From NCBI RefSeq assembly GCF_000720185.1, contig NZ_JOIY01000031.1:1-64000 (forward strand): a stretch of 64,000 bases of DNA, read 5' to 3'. Shown in pieces: positions 16,151 to 24,656 of this stretch; within the stretch, counting starts at the first letter, position 1, and each line of letters starts with the position of its first letter. The notes below the pieces were generated by a model, which ran no database searches, had not been told where the DNA came from, and saw nothing but the letters and a program-made list of their open reading frames with translations. The position numbers and the translations under genes are program-made. Source of the stretch: Streptomyces sp. NRRL S-340 (lineage in GTDB: Bacteria > Actinomycetota > Actinomycetes > Streptomycetales > Streptomycetaceae).

Positions 16151-17388
16151 AGGAGGTAGTGCCGGCGGGTCCTGCGGAACGCGGCCAGCTCCTCGCGCCA
16201 GCCGCCCGCCACCTCGTCGGTGTCCGCGCCCGCGTCGATCATGGTGCGCACCCGAGTGGAACCGGTGAGCTTGTCGATCCAGTCGTCCGGGCGCCAGGCG
16301 AAGCCGCTCCAGACCCGCTTGGCGGTCACCAGCAGTGCGATCCCGGTCCGTACCGGGTCGTAGGTGGCCCGGTCGTGGACGTGGATCTGCACCCCGCCGG
16401 CCGTCCTGCCCTGGAACTTGGAGAAGGTGGGCGCGAAGTACGCCTCCCGGAAGCGCACCCCCGGCAGCCCGAGGGCGTTCGCCGCGTCCGCCCAGCGCCC
16501 GTCGATGCCCTCCGCGCCCAGGAGTTCGAAGGGGCGGGTGGTGCCACGGCCCTCGGAGAGGTTCGTGCCCTCGAACATGCAGGTGCCGGAGTAGACGAGG
16601 GCCGTGTCGGGGGTCGGCATGTTCGGGCTCGGCGGCACCCACGGCAGCCCGGAGGCGTCGTAGAAGTCCGACCGCTGCCAGCCGGTCATCAGGACGGTCT
16701 CCAGCCGCACCGGCCGGCTCAGGAACTCCCCGTTGAACAGCCGTGCCAGCTCCGCGACCGTCATGCCGTGCGCCTGAGCGACCGGCCGCCGCCCGACGAA
16801 GGTCGCGAACTCCTCGTGCAGCACCGGGCCCAGCGCCTCCCGGCCGGTCACCGGGTTGGGACGGTCGAGCACCACGAACCGCTTCCCGGCGAGCGCGGCG
16901 GCCTCCATGCAGTCGTACAGGGTCCAGATGTACGTGTAGAAGCGGGCCCCGGCGTCCTGGATGTCGAAGACGACGGTGTCCACGCCGGAGGCGGTGAAGA
17001 CGTCGGCGAGGGGCTGCCCGCTCTTGAGGTACGTGTCGTACACCGGCAGTCCGGTGGCCGGGTCGTCGTAGCGGCCCTCGGAACCGCCCGCCTGCGCGGT
17101 GCCGCGGAAGCCGTGCTCCGGGCCGAAGACGGCGACCAGGTCCACCCGGCGGTCGGCGTGCATCACGTCCACGATGTGCCGCACGTCGCAGGTGACGCCG
17201 GTCGGGTTGGTGACGATGCCGACCCGCTGTCCGTCCAGCACCGCGTAGCCGTCGGCCGCCAGCCGCTCGAACCCGGTCCGCAGCGGCCGGCCGCGCCCCT
17301 GCGGGGCCGCCTCGGCCTGTGCGGCCGGCCCGGCCGACGCCGCGACCGCGGCCGTGCCGGCGAGCAGACTCCGTCTGGACAGCTTCAT
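16141..17388 (-). CDS. NamZ-type exo-beta-N-acetylmuramidase (DUF1343), exported
   Basis: This 415-residue precursor begins MKLSRRSLLAG followed by an Ala-rich stretch ending AQAEAAP, a Tat-type twin-arginine signal. The mature part matches the DUF1343/NamZ family (RVGIVTNPTGV, FGPEHGFRG, DIQDAGARFYTY, LDRPNPV, EGRGTTRPFE). Members release MurNAc from cell-wall fragments in peptidoglycan recycling (family knowledge). ATG 17388 follows GGAGG. A DasR-like box lies at 17477-17492 in the divergent promoter region, which would tie expression to amino-sugar supply. It is not in an operon. Confidence 0.88.
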   Translation of the reverse strand: MKLSRRSLLAGTAAVAASAGPAAQAEAAPQGRGRPLRTGFERLAADGYAVLDGQRVGIVTNPTGVTCDVRHIVDVMHADRRVDLVAVFGPEHGFRGTAQAGGSEGRYDDPATGLPVYDTYLKSGQPLADVFTASGVDTVVFDIQDAGARFYTYIWTLYDCMEAAALAGKRFVVLDRPNPVTGREALGPVLHEEFATFVGRRPVAQAHGMTVAELARLFNGEFLSRPVRLETVLMTGWQRSDFYDASGLPWVPPSPNMPTPDTALVYSGTCMFEGTNLSEGRGTTRPFELLGAEGIDGRWADAANALGLPGVRFREAYFAPTFSKFQGRTAGGVQIHVHDRATYDPVRTGIALLVTAKRVWSGFAWRPDDWIDKLTGSTRVRTMIDAGADTDEVAGGWREELAAFRRTRRHYLLYR

Positions 17389-17476
17389 GCGGCGACCTCC
17401 GTGATCAGGGCGGGTGTCATGGTCACGCACGCTAGCGCGCACCCCGGGCCGCTGGGAACGAACCTGCGGGAGTGCC

Positions 17477-17492
17477 CGAGGTCTACACCACT
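17477..17492. promoter_or_regulatory. Possible DasR (dre) site
   Basis: CGAGGTCTACACCACT matches the remembered dre consensus (A)(C/G)TGGTCTAGACCA(C/G)T at 13 of 16 positions, including GGTCTA and ACCACT. It lies 89 bp before the NamZ-type muramidase start. DasR regulates aminosugar uptake in Streptomyces. The assignment is by similarity only. Confidence 0.45.
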
Positions 17493-17535
17493 GGAGCCGC
17501 CCCCGCCCGGTGCCGTGCCACCTCTTCCCGCAGCA

Positions 17536-17555
17536 CATACCGACCGGTTAGTGTG
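17536..17555. promoter_or_regulatory. Possible TetR operator of the SDR/acyl-CoA ligase operon
   Basis: CATACCGACCGGTTAGTGTG is an inverted repeat with 7 of 10 arm positions paired, 39 bp before the SDR start. The third gene of the operon (20045-20647) encodes a TetR regulator that would be the natural candidate to bind it. Confidence 0.45.
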
Positions 17556-17594
17556 GCGCGGCAGAGCAGGAGCGTGCCGCGTCGAAGGAGACCG

Positions 17595-18359
17595 ATGGTG
17601 CAAGCCGTTCAGGGTGCGGGAGTGGTCGTCACCGGAGCCGGGAGCGGCATCGGGGCCGCGCTGGCCCGCCGGTTCGCCGCCGAGGGGGCCAGGGTCGTCG
17701 TCAACGACCTCGACGCCGCCCGGGCCGCCGCCGTCGCCGAGGAGACCGGTGGCATCGCCCTGCCGGGAGACGCCTCGGCGATCGTGGCCGACGCCCGTGA
17801 CGCGCTCGGCGGCACCGTCGACGTCTACTGCGCCAACGCGGGGGTCGGATCACCCGGCTCGGAGGCGGCCGGCGAGGAGGCCTGGGCACGCGCCTGGGAC
17901 GTCAACGTCATGGCCCACGTCCGTGCCGCCGAGGCACTGCTCCCGGCCTGGCTCGAACGCGGCCGGGGCCGGTTCGTCTCCACCGTCTCCGCCGCCGGAC
18001 TGCTCACCATGATCGGTGCCGCCCCCTACAGCGTCACCAAGCACGGCGCGTACGCCTTCGCCGAGTGGCTGTCGCTCACCTACGGCCACCGCGGGATCAA
18101 GGTGCACGCCATCTGCCCGCAGGGCGTGCGCACCGACATGCTGGCCGCCACCGGCAGCGCGGGCGACCTGATGCTCAAGCCCACCGCCATCGAACCGCGG
18201 GACGTCGCCGACGCCCTGTTCAAGGGCATCGCCGAGGACCGCTTCCTGATCCTGCCGCACCCCGAGGTCGCCGGTTTCTACCGCAACCGCGCGGACGACC
18301 CCGACCGGTGGGTGGCCCACATGAACCGCATCCAGCGCACCTGGGAGGAGAACCGGTGA
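17595..18359 (+). CDS. Short-chain dehydrogenase/reductase
   Basis: This 254-residue Rossmann-fold NAD(P)-dependent oxidoreductase has the cofactor motif TGAGSGIGAALA, NAGVG in strand 4, catalytic Ser in STVSAAG and the YSVTK catalytic pair. ATG 17595 follows GAAGGAG. Its last codon overlaps the next gene's GTG (GTGA), so it is translationally coupled to an acyl-CoA ligase and then a TetR regulator. This suggests a role in oxidation of an acyl or terpenoid substrate; the substrate itself is unknown. Confidence 0.93.
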   Translation: MVQAVQGAGVVVTGAGSGIGAALARRFAAEGARVVVNDLDAARAAAVAEETGGIALPGDASAIVADARDALGGTVDVYCANAGVGSPGSEAAGEEAWARAWDVNVMAHVRAAEALLPAWLERGRGRFVSTVSAAGLLTMIGAAPYSVTKHGAYAFAEWLSLTYGHRGIKVHAICPQGVRTDMLAATGSAGDLMLKPTAIEPRDVADALFKGIAEDRFLILPHPEVAGFYRNRADDPDRWVAHMNRIQRTWEENR

Positions 18360-20029
18360 CCGCCACCCCCGCCTCCCGGTACGCGGCCAAGCCCTGGCTG
18401 CGCCTGCTCGACGAGGCCCAGCGCGCCCCCGTCGACCCCGCCGGCTCCCTGGTGCACGCCCTGCGCCGGTCGGCCGCCGAGGCCCCCGACCGCACCTTCC
18501 TCGCCTACTTCGACGCCCGCCTCACCTACCGCGAGACCGACGCGCTGAGCGACTCGGTGGCCGGGCACCTCGCCACGCGCGGCCTGCGCCCCGGCGACCG
18601 GGTGGCCGTCGTCCTGCAGAACTCCCCGCACTTCGTGCTCGCCGTCCTCGGCGCCTGGAAGGCGGGCGCGACCGTCGTCCCGGTCAACCCCATGTACAAG
18701 TCCGCCGAGCTGGCCCACGTCCTGGCGGACGGCGAGGTGACCGCCCTCGTCTGCTCCGACCGGGCCTGGGAGTCCTACCTGCGCGCCACGGCCGCCGGCT
18801 CGCCCGTGCGGATCGTGCTCACCGCGTGCGAACGGGACCTCCAGACCCGCGACGACCCCCGCGTGCTCGGCTTCGAACGGCTGCCGCGGGCCGCGGACGC
18901 CGACGACCTGACGGACGTCGCCCGCGCCGGCCACCCGGCCCCCGCCGTGCCCGCCCCGGCACCCGCCGACACCGCGCTGATCAGCTACACCTCCGGCACC
19001 AGCGGCACCCCCAAGGGCGCCACCAACACGCACGGCAACATCATGTACAACGCCGAGCGGCAGCGCACCGGCCTGGGCCTGCCCGAGGGGCCCGTCTACT
19101 TCGCGCTGGCGCCGCTGTTCCACATCACCGGCATGGTCTGCCAGTTCGGCGCCTGCCTGAACAGCGCGGGCACCCTGGTGCTGGCGTACCGCTTCGAACC
19201 CTCCGTCGTCCTGGAGGCGTTCGCCGAGCACCGCCCGCACTACACCGTCGGCCCGTCCACCGCCTTCATGGCGCTGGCCGCCCACCCGGGCGTCACCCCG
19301 GACCACTTCTCCTCCTTCCACGTCATCTCCTCGGGCGGCGCGCCCCTGCCGCCCGCACTGGTGGAGAAGTTCCGCTCCCGCTTCGGCCCCTACATCCGCA
19401 ACGGCTACGGACTCACCGAGTGCACCGCGCCCTGCGCCTCGGTGCCCCCGGGCCGCGAGGCCCCCGTCGACCCGGTCTCCGGGACGCTCGCGGTGGGCGT
19501 GCCCGGCCCCGACACCGTCGTACGGATCCTCGACGACAGCGGCGCGGAGGTGCCCTTCGGCGAGCAGGGCGAGATCGTCGTACAGGGCCCGCAGGTCGTG
19601 CCCGGGTACTGGCGCCGCCCCGACGCCACCGCCGAGACCTTCCCCGAGGGGGAGCTGCGTACCGGCGACATCGGGTTCATGGACGAACAGGGCTGGCTGT
19701 ACGTCGTCGACCGCAAGAAGGACATGATCAACGCCTCCGGCTTCAAGGTGTGGCCGCGCGAGGTCGAGGACGTCCTCTACACCCATCCGGCGGTGCGCGA
19801 GGCGGCCGTCGTCGGGGTCCCCGACGGCTACCGCGGGGAGACCGTGAAGGCCTACATCAGCCTGCGCCCCGGCGCCGAGGCGGACCCGGACGCGCTCGCC
19901 GCGTACTGCAAGGAGAGACTGGCCGCCTACAAGTACCCGCGGCAGGTGGAGATCCTGCCGGAGCTGCCGAAGACGGCGAGTGGGAAGATCCTCCGGCGGG
20001 AACTGCGTTCCCGCGACGACACCCGGTAG
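18356..20029 (+). CDS. AMP-forming acyl-CoA synthetase/ligase
   Basis: This 557-residue ANL-superfamily adenylating enzyme activates a carboxylic acid with ATP and then CoA. The P-loop-like motif YTSGTSGTPKGA, NGYGLTE, ELRTGDIGF and the hinge DRKKDMINASG are present. The C-terminal catalytic lysine lies in PKTASGKILRREL. Length is normal for medium/long-chain members. GTG 18356 overlaps the SDR stop by four bases. The operon context (SDR upstream, TetR 15 nt downstream) indicates catabolism of a lipid-like acid. Confidence 0.94.
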   Translation: MTATPASRYAAKPWLRLLDEAQRAPVDPAGSLVHALRRSAAEAPDRTFLAYFDARLTYRETDALSDSVAGHLATRGLRPGDRVAVVLQNSPHFVLAVLGAWKAGATVVPVNPMYKSAELAHVLADGEVTALVCSDRAWESYLRATAAGSPVRIVLTACERDLQTRDDPRVLGFERLPRAADADDLTDVARAGHPAPAVPAPAPADTALISYTSGTSGTPKGATNTHGNIMYNAERQRTGLGLPEGPVYFALAPLFHITGMVCQFGACLNSAGTLVLAYRFEPSVVLEAFAEHRPHYTVGPSTAFMALAAHPGVTPDHFSSFHVISSGGAPLPPALVEKFRSRFGPYIRNGYGLTECTAPCASVPPGREAPVDPVSGTLAVGVPGPDTVVRILDDSGAEVPFGEQGEIVVQGPQVVPGYWRRPDATAETFPEGELRTGDIGFMDEQGWLYVVDRKKDMINASGFKVWPREVEDVLYTHPAVREAAVVGVPDGYRGETVKAYISLRPGAEADPDALAAYCKERLAAYKYPRQVEILPELPKTASGKILRRELRSRDDTR

Positions 20030-20044
20030 AACCAGGAAAGGCAG

Positions 20045-20647
20045 GTGGCGGCAGTGCCCAGGACGACGGAATCGGCCGGGACCCCCGTGCCCCAGCGGCT
20101 GCTCGCCGCCGCCACCCGGCTCTTCGCCGACCAGGGCTACGACCGCACCTCGGTGCAGGAGATCGTCGAGGCGGCCGGGGTCACCAAGGGCGCGCTGTAC
20201 CACTACTTCGGTTCCAAGGACGACCTCCTGCACGAGGTGTACGCGCGCATGCTGCGCCTCCAGCAGGAGCGGCTGGAGGCCTTCGCCGACGCCGACGAAC
20301 CCGTCGAGAAGCGGGTGCGGGACGCCGCCGCCGACGTGGTCGTCACCACGATCGACAACCTCGACGACGCGATGATCTTCTTCCGGTCCATGCACCACCT
20401 CAGCCCGGAGAAGAACAAGCAGGTGCGCGCCGAGCGCCGGCGCTATCACGAACGCTTCCGCGCGCTCATCGAAGAGGGCCAGGACAAGGGCGTCTTCACC
20501 AGGGCCACCCCCGCCGACCTGGTCGTCGACTACCACTTCGGCTCCGTCCACCACCTGTCCACCTGGTACCGCCCCGACGGCCCCCTCACCCCGCAGCAGG
20601 TCGCCGACCACCTGGCCGACCTGTTGCTGAGGGCGCTGCGCCCGTGA
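20045..20647 (+). CDS. TetR-family regulator of the acyl-CoA ligase operon
   Basis: This 200-residue TetR protein has the DNA-binding domain at about residues 18-62 (LFADQGYDRTSVQEIVEAAGVTKGALYHYFGSKDDLL) and a C-terminal ligand domain like acyl-CoA-responsive regulators (KstR2-like by general appearance). It is third in the operon, so it probably represses its own transcription through the palindrome at 17536-17555 (inferred). GTG 20045 follows AGGAAAGGCAG; GTG 20054 is an alternative start. Confidence 0.87.
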   Translation: MAAVPRTTESAGTPVPQRLLAAATRLFADQGYDRTSVQEIVEAAGVTKGALYHYFGSKDDLLHEVYARMLRLQQERLEAFADADEPVEKRVRDAAADVVVTTIDNLDDAMIFFRSMHHLSPEKNKQVRAERRRYHERFRALIEEGQDKGVFTRATPADLVVDYHFGSVHHLSTWYRPDGPLTPQQVADHLADLLLRALRP

Positions 20648-20693
20648 GTGCGCCGGGTTGCGCGAGCGGCGCGCAGCCCGGAGGGTCGGTGCC

Positions 20694-21623
20694 ATGAAGG
20701 CCATCAGCTACAGCCGGTACGGTGGACCCGAGGTGCTCGAGTACGGGGAGGTCCGCGATCCCAAGGTCGGCCCGGACTCGGTGCTGGTGAAGGTGCGGGC
20801 GGCCGGCGTGAACCCGGTCGACTGGAAGTGCCGCGAGGGCCACCTGGACGCCCTGCTCGACCCGGTCTTCCCGGTGGTCCCGGGCTGGGACCTCGCCGGG
20901 ACGGTGGTGCGCCCGGGTGCCGCGGTCACCGAGTTCGCGGCCGGCGACGAGGTCATCGGCTACGTCCGCGAGGACTTCCTCTCCCGCGGCACCCTGGCCG
21001 AGTACGTCGCCGCCCCGGTGCGCACCCTGGCCCGCAAGCCGCGCGCCCTCTCCTTCGAGGAGGCCGCGGGTCTGCCGCTGGCCGGACTCACCGCCTACCA
21101 GGTGCTCGTCAGAACCCTCCGGGTCGCCCGCGGCGAGACCGTCCTCGTGCACGCCGCCGCGGGCGGGGTCGGCTCGTTCGCCGTCCAGCTCGCCGGCCAC
21201 CTGGGCGCCCGCGTGATCGGCACGGCGAGCGAACGCAACCACGACTACGTGCGCTCCCTGGGCGGCGAGCCGGTCACCTACGGCGACGGGCTGGCGGAGC
21301 GGGTGCGCGGGCTCGCGCCCGAGGGCGTCGCCGCCGTGTTCGACACGGTCGGCGGCGAGACCACCAGGACCTCCGCCCACCTGCTCGCGCCCGAGGGCCG
21401 GCTGGCCTCCATCGCCGACCCGGAGGTGGTCTCCTACGGCGGCCGCTACTGCTTCGTCCGCCCCGACGCCGAGGATCTGGGCCGCCTGTCCGAGCTGGCC
21501 GACCAGGGCGTGCTGCGCGTGCACGTGGCGGAGACGTTCCCGCTGGAGCGGGCGGCACAGGCGCAGCGGCGCAGCCAGGAGGGCCGCACCCGCGGGAAGA
21601 TCGTCGTGACGGTGGGGTCCTGA
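20694..21623 (+). CDS. NADPH:quinone oxidoreductase-like MDR protein
   Basis: This 309-residue zinc-free medium-chain reductase begins MKAISYSRYGGPEVLEYGEV, with the NADP-binding motif HAAAGGVGSFAVQLA and no structural zinc cysteines. It would reduce quinones or enones with NADPH in the cytoplasm. It lies 46 nt after the TetR gene on the same strand and may be the last gene of that operon. ATG 20694 follows GGAGGG. The substrate is unknown. Confidence 0.9.
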   Translation: MKAISYSRYGGPEVLEYGEVRDPKVGPDSVLVKVRAAGVNPVDWKCREGHLDALLDPVFPVVPGWDLAGTVVRPGAAVTEFAAGDEVIGYVREDFLSRGTLAEYVAAPVRTLARKPRALSFEEAAGLPLAGLTAYQVLVRTLRVARGETVLVHAAAGGVGSFAVQLAGHLGARVIGTASERNHDYVRSLGGEPVTYGDGLAERVRGLAPEGVAAVFDTVGGETTRTSAHLLAPEGRLASIADPEVVSYGGRYCFVRPDAEDLGRLSELADQGVLRVHVAETFPLERAAQAQRRSQEGRTRGKIVVTVGS

Positions 21624-21690
21624 GAGGACAGGGCGCGGGAGGCCGGGGCGGCGGGAGGCCCGAGCGCGCAGGCGGGCTGCCGGGGCGGGT

Positions 21691-22023
21691 CTAGAAGACC
21701 AGCACCGCCGCGCACAGGGCCAGGGCCACCGTGCACAGCACCGCGGTCGTGGCGAGCCGGGCGGTGAGGGCCGGCGGGGCAGCGGTGCGCGCCAGGCGGC
21801 GGATGCGGAACTGGGCCAGCAGCAGGAACGCCAGCCAGAGCAGGCAGCACAGGGCGCAGACCAGGACGCCGGCGGGGGAGACGCCGCCGTGCAGGGCCGT
21901 CTTCACCGCGAGCACCGCCGCCACCGTGCCCGACAGTGTCGTACGCCGCCAGGCGAGCCGCGTCCGCTCCGGCTGCAGCCCGGGATCGCGCACCGGACCG
22001 GCCGCCCCGCCCCGCGCGCTCAC
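21691..22023 (-). CDS. DUF202 membrane protein
   Basis: This 110-residue protein has the DUF202 signature ERTRLAWRRTTLSGTVAAVLAVK and about three membrane helices (residues 28-48, 50-68 and 86-109). The GTG start at 22023 overlaps the stop of the preceding DUF202 gene by four bases (GTGA), so the two are coupled and may form a hetero-oligomeric membrane complex. The function of the family is unknown. Confidence 0.82.
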   Translation of the reverse strand: MSARGGAAGPVRDPGLQPERTRLAWRRTTLSGTVAAVLAVKTALHGGVSPAGVLVCALCCLLWLAFLLLAQFRIRRLARTAAPPALTARLATTAVLCTVALALCAAVLVF

Positions 22024-22412
22024 CCCGCCCGTCCCGCCAGGACCACCACGACCATCGCCACGGCCACGACCGCCACGACGATGCCCAGCAGCGCCGGGAA
22101 CCGGGAGGCGGGCAGGTCCTCTCCGCGGCGCATCGCCCGCTCGCAGCGCACCCAGTGGTTGACCGCGCGCAGCGAGCACAGCACGCCCGCCGCGAGCAGG
22201 GCGAGCGCCAGCCCGACGCGCCAGGCCCACCCCAGGTGCGGCAGGAACTGGTCCACCGCGAACCCCCCGCCGATCAGCGCGAGCGCGGTGCGCAGCCAGG
22301 CCAGGAAGGTCCGCTCGTTGGCCAGCGAGAAGCGGTAGTCCGGAGTCGAGCCCTCCTCCCTGACCTCCTCGGGCGCGAACCACAGGCGGACGTTCCGTAC
22401 GAAGTCGATCAC
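22020..22412 (-). CDS. DUF202 (YidH-like) membrane protein
   Basis: This 130-residue YidH-type DUF202 protein has a cytoplasmic N-terminus MIDFVRNVRLWF, the signature LANERTFLAWLRTALALIGGGFAVDQF, and three membrane helices. It is the first gene of a two-gene unit with the DUF202 gene at 21691-22023. Partner and substrate are unknown; the paired YidH/YidG-like arrangement is common in bacteria. Confidence 0.88.
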   Translation of the reverse strand: MIDFVRNVRLWFAPEEVREEGSTPDYRFSLANERTFLAWLRTALALIGGGFAVDQFLPHLGWAWRVGLALALLAAGVLCSLRAVNHWVRCERAMRRGEDLPASRFPALLGIVVAVVAVAMVVVVLAGRAG

Positions 22413-22465
22413 GAGGGGACCCTATCCGGGCGCGGGCCGGCCGGCCCCGGAGAGCCGCGTCACCG

Positions 22466-22981
22466 TCACCGACCCGACCGGTGAGCCATGAGCCGCTCGT
22501 GGGCGGCGAGACCGTCGGGCACCCACTCCCACTCGCGCAGCCGCCGCCGGACCTTGTCCTCGGTCAGGAAGCCGTGCCAGGCGACCTCCTCGGCCTGCGG
22601 GCGCACCGGCAGCTCGCAGCGGACCTGGTACACCGCCGACCACCAGCTGTGCCCGGCGCCGTCCTCGTACAGGAACTTGAACAGGTACTCGGGCCGGGGC
22701 AGTCCTGTCACGCCCAGCTCCTCCTCGGCCTCGCGCAGCGCCGCGTCGTCGTAGCTCTCCCCGGCTCCGACGACCCCGCCCACGAACAGGTCGTACAGGG
22801 AGGGGAAGACCAGCTTGGTCGCCGTACGCCGGTGCACGAAGAGCCGCCCCTGGGCGTCCCGGGCCTCGACGAAGACGCAGCGGTGCCGCAGCCCGCCGGC
22901 GTACACCTCCCCGCGGGGAGCCCGGCCGACGACGCGGTCGTCGGCGTCGACGATGTCGAGGATCTCGTCCGCAGCGCTCAT
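22466..22981 (-). CDS. Nudix hydrolase, IDI-like
   Basis: This 171-residue Nudix-fold protein has the Nudix box GAGESYDDAALREAEEELGV, with REAEEEL supplying the metal-binding glutamates. The start (EILDIVDADDRVVGRAPRGEVY..LRHRCVFV) is like the isopentenyl-diphosphate isomerase-related subgroup. The natural substrate (a nucleoside diphosphate derivative or similar) cannot be assigned. ATG 22981 is preferred to ATG 22993. It is 53 nt upstream of the DUF202 pair on the same strand. Confidence 0.88.
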   Translation of the reverse strand: MSAADEILDIVDADDRVVGRAPRGEVYAGGLRHRCVFVEARDAQGRLFVHRRTATKLVFPSLYDLFVGGVVGAGESYDDAALREAEEELGVTGLPRPEYLFKFLYEDGAGHSWWSAVYQVRCELPVRPQAEEVAWHGFLTEDKVRRRLREWEWVPDGLAAHERLMAHRSGR

Positions 22982-23068
22982 GCCCCCATCCAAGCAGGCC
23001 GCACCGGCGCGGGTCAGCCGGCCGCAAGGACGCGCGGCAGTAGGTTCCGGTGCGGCGGCCGGCGCGGG

Positions 23069-23980
23069 TCAGCGCGGCTGCAGCTTCCGCTTCTGCTCGG
23101 GCACCGAGACGCCGCAGGGCATCGCCGGGTGCAGGCCGAGCAGGACGATGCCCGCCACGATCGCCGCAAGGCCCGTGGCCTCCCAGGTCAGCGCGCCGAC
23201 GTCGGTGCGCAGCCGGTCGCCGAGGAAGCCGACGCCGCAGGCGATCCCGGCCAGCGGCTCGGCCGCGGTGAGCGCGGGCAGCGACATGCGCAGCGGGGCC
23301 GTCTCGAAGGCGCTCTGCACCAGGATCAGCCCGGTCACCCCGATCACCAGCAGGCTGTACGGCTGCCAGCTGGTGAACAGCTCCGCCCAGCCGCCCGCCG
23401 AGAACCGCTGCCCGCTCACCCGGGTCAGCGCGTCCTGCACCCCGTACAGCAGCCCGGCGGCGACCGCGAGCAGCACCGGCCCCCAGCTGAGCCGGGACCG
23501 CTTGGCGTAGGTGGTCAGCAGCAGCGCCACGCCGACCACGGTTCCGATGATCAGCCAGTGCCGCAGCGGGTCGGTGACCGCGCTGCCCGCCCGCGGCTGG
23601 CCCGCCAGGATGAACGCCGTCACGCCCCCGGCCAGCAGCGCGAGACCGAGCCAGCCCTGGCGGCCCAGCGGCTGTCGGGTCTGTCTGCGCGACAGCGCCA
23701 GCGCGAACAGCAGGTTCGTGGCGAGCAGCGGCTCCACCAGGGAGATCTCGCCCCGGCCCAGGGCCATCGCGCCCAGCACCATGCCGACGACCATCAGCCC
23801 GATCCCGCCCAGCCAGCGCGGCACCCTGACCAGGTCGAGCAGCAGCCGCGGTGAGAGGAAGTCGCTGAGCGGAGCCCGCTGGGCCGCGTTCTGCTGGAGT
23901 ACGAAACCGAAGCCCAGGCAGCAGGCGGCACTCACGGCGAGAATCAGAACCAGAACCGACACGCTGCGTACCTCGATCAT
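23069..23980 (-). CDS. DMT/EamA-like multi-helix membrane transporter
   Basis: This 303-residue integral membrane protein has about nine or ten hydrophobic helices. It shows the internal pseudo-repeat typical of the drug/metabolite transporter superfamily (GEISLVEPLLATNLLFALALS in the first half, PALTAAEPLAGIACGVGFLGD in the second). It probably exports or exchanges a small molecule; the substrate is unknown. ATG 23980 begins MIEVRSVSVLVL. The gene stands alone, with 87 nt between it and the Nudix gene. Confidence 0.83.
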   Translation of the reverse strand: MIEVRSVSVLVLILAVSAACCLGFGFVLQQNAAQRAPLSDFLSPRLLLDLVRVPRWLGGIGLMVVGMVLGAMALGRGEISLVEPLLATNLLFALALSRRQTRQPLGRQGWLGLALLAGGVTAFILAGQPRAGSAVTDPLRHWLIIGTVVGVALLLTTYAKRSRLSWGPVLLAVAAGLLYGVQDALTRVSGQRFSAGGWAELFTSWQPYSLLVIGVTGLILVQSAFETAPLRMSLPALTAAEPLAGIACGVGFLGDRLRTDVGALTWEATGLAAIVAGIVLLGLHPAMPCGVSVPEQKRKLQPR

Positions 23981-24656
23981 CCGGCCGGGCCACGGGGTGC
24001 GTAATGGCCGACTGTAGCGTCCTGGAGCGCTGTTCGCTGGGGCCAGTACCCGGATCCGCGCGGTCGACTCGGCCACGACGCCCTGTGCGTCGGGGCGATG
24101 GCACGGCAGTAGGTCCATGGTGGGCCGCCCCGGAGAACCCCGCCATGGCGTACGCCACACGGGTGAGCCGCCCGCCTCCGCCCGCCTCCGCCCGGCCCCG
24201 GCGGGGCCGACCGCGCCCCCGCTCCACAAGTGCCGCGCGGAGCAGGGCGGTTGACGCGTGTGACGCGACGACGTTCCTCGAGGCCGTGTGCCGGGCTGAG
24301 GGTTCGCTGTCCGTGAGCCGTGAGCCGTGAGCCGTGAGCTGCGGGCTGCGGGCTGCGGGCTGCGGCCTGCGGGCTGTGAGCCGTGAGCTGCGGGCTGTGG
24401 GCCGCTCGCTGGCGCGCCCGCACCGGTGACGGCGGGGGCCGTCGCCGCGGGCACCGTGTCACCGTCCGCGCCCGGCCGGGGCACACCGCGCCCTCCTGAT
24501 GATCGCCGTGTACACGGCAGGCCGTCGGATTCTGGCCGACGCCCACCCCGGCCGGCCCAGGAGACGGCGGCCGAAGGCGGAGGCAGAAGATGACGGAAGT
24601 CTGACGTGCACCCGCGAACCCTGGCCCGCCAGGGGCCCGGGTGCTCGAATGAAGAC
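23981..24656. other. 676-bp gap with no supported gene
   Basis: Open frames here are composition artefacts rich in Arg and Pro. The only clear structure is the heptanucleotide tandem repeat at 24312-24402. The right-hand end may carry the promoter of the oxidoreductase gene at 24657, whose start is itself uncertain (GTG 24606 is possible). Confidence 0.5.
24312..24402. repeat. Thirteen-unit 7-bp tandem repeat
   Basis: Thirteen consecutive 7-mers alternate between CGTGAGC-type and TGCGGGC-type units (four CGTGAGC, then TGCGGGC variants, returning to CGTGAGC once). It is a minisatellite-like tract likely to vary in copy number between strains. Confidence 0.85.

Noticed and set aside
24004..24330. 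Plus-strand 108-codon frame in the 676-bp gap
   Set aside because: Arg/Pro/Ser-rich, ends inside the heptamer repeat, and no homology is recognisable.
24312..24402. CRISPR array
   Set aside because: Units are 7 bp in tandem with no spacers, and there are no cas genes; the other repeats in the window are also spacerless.
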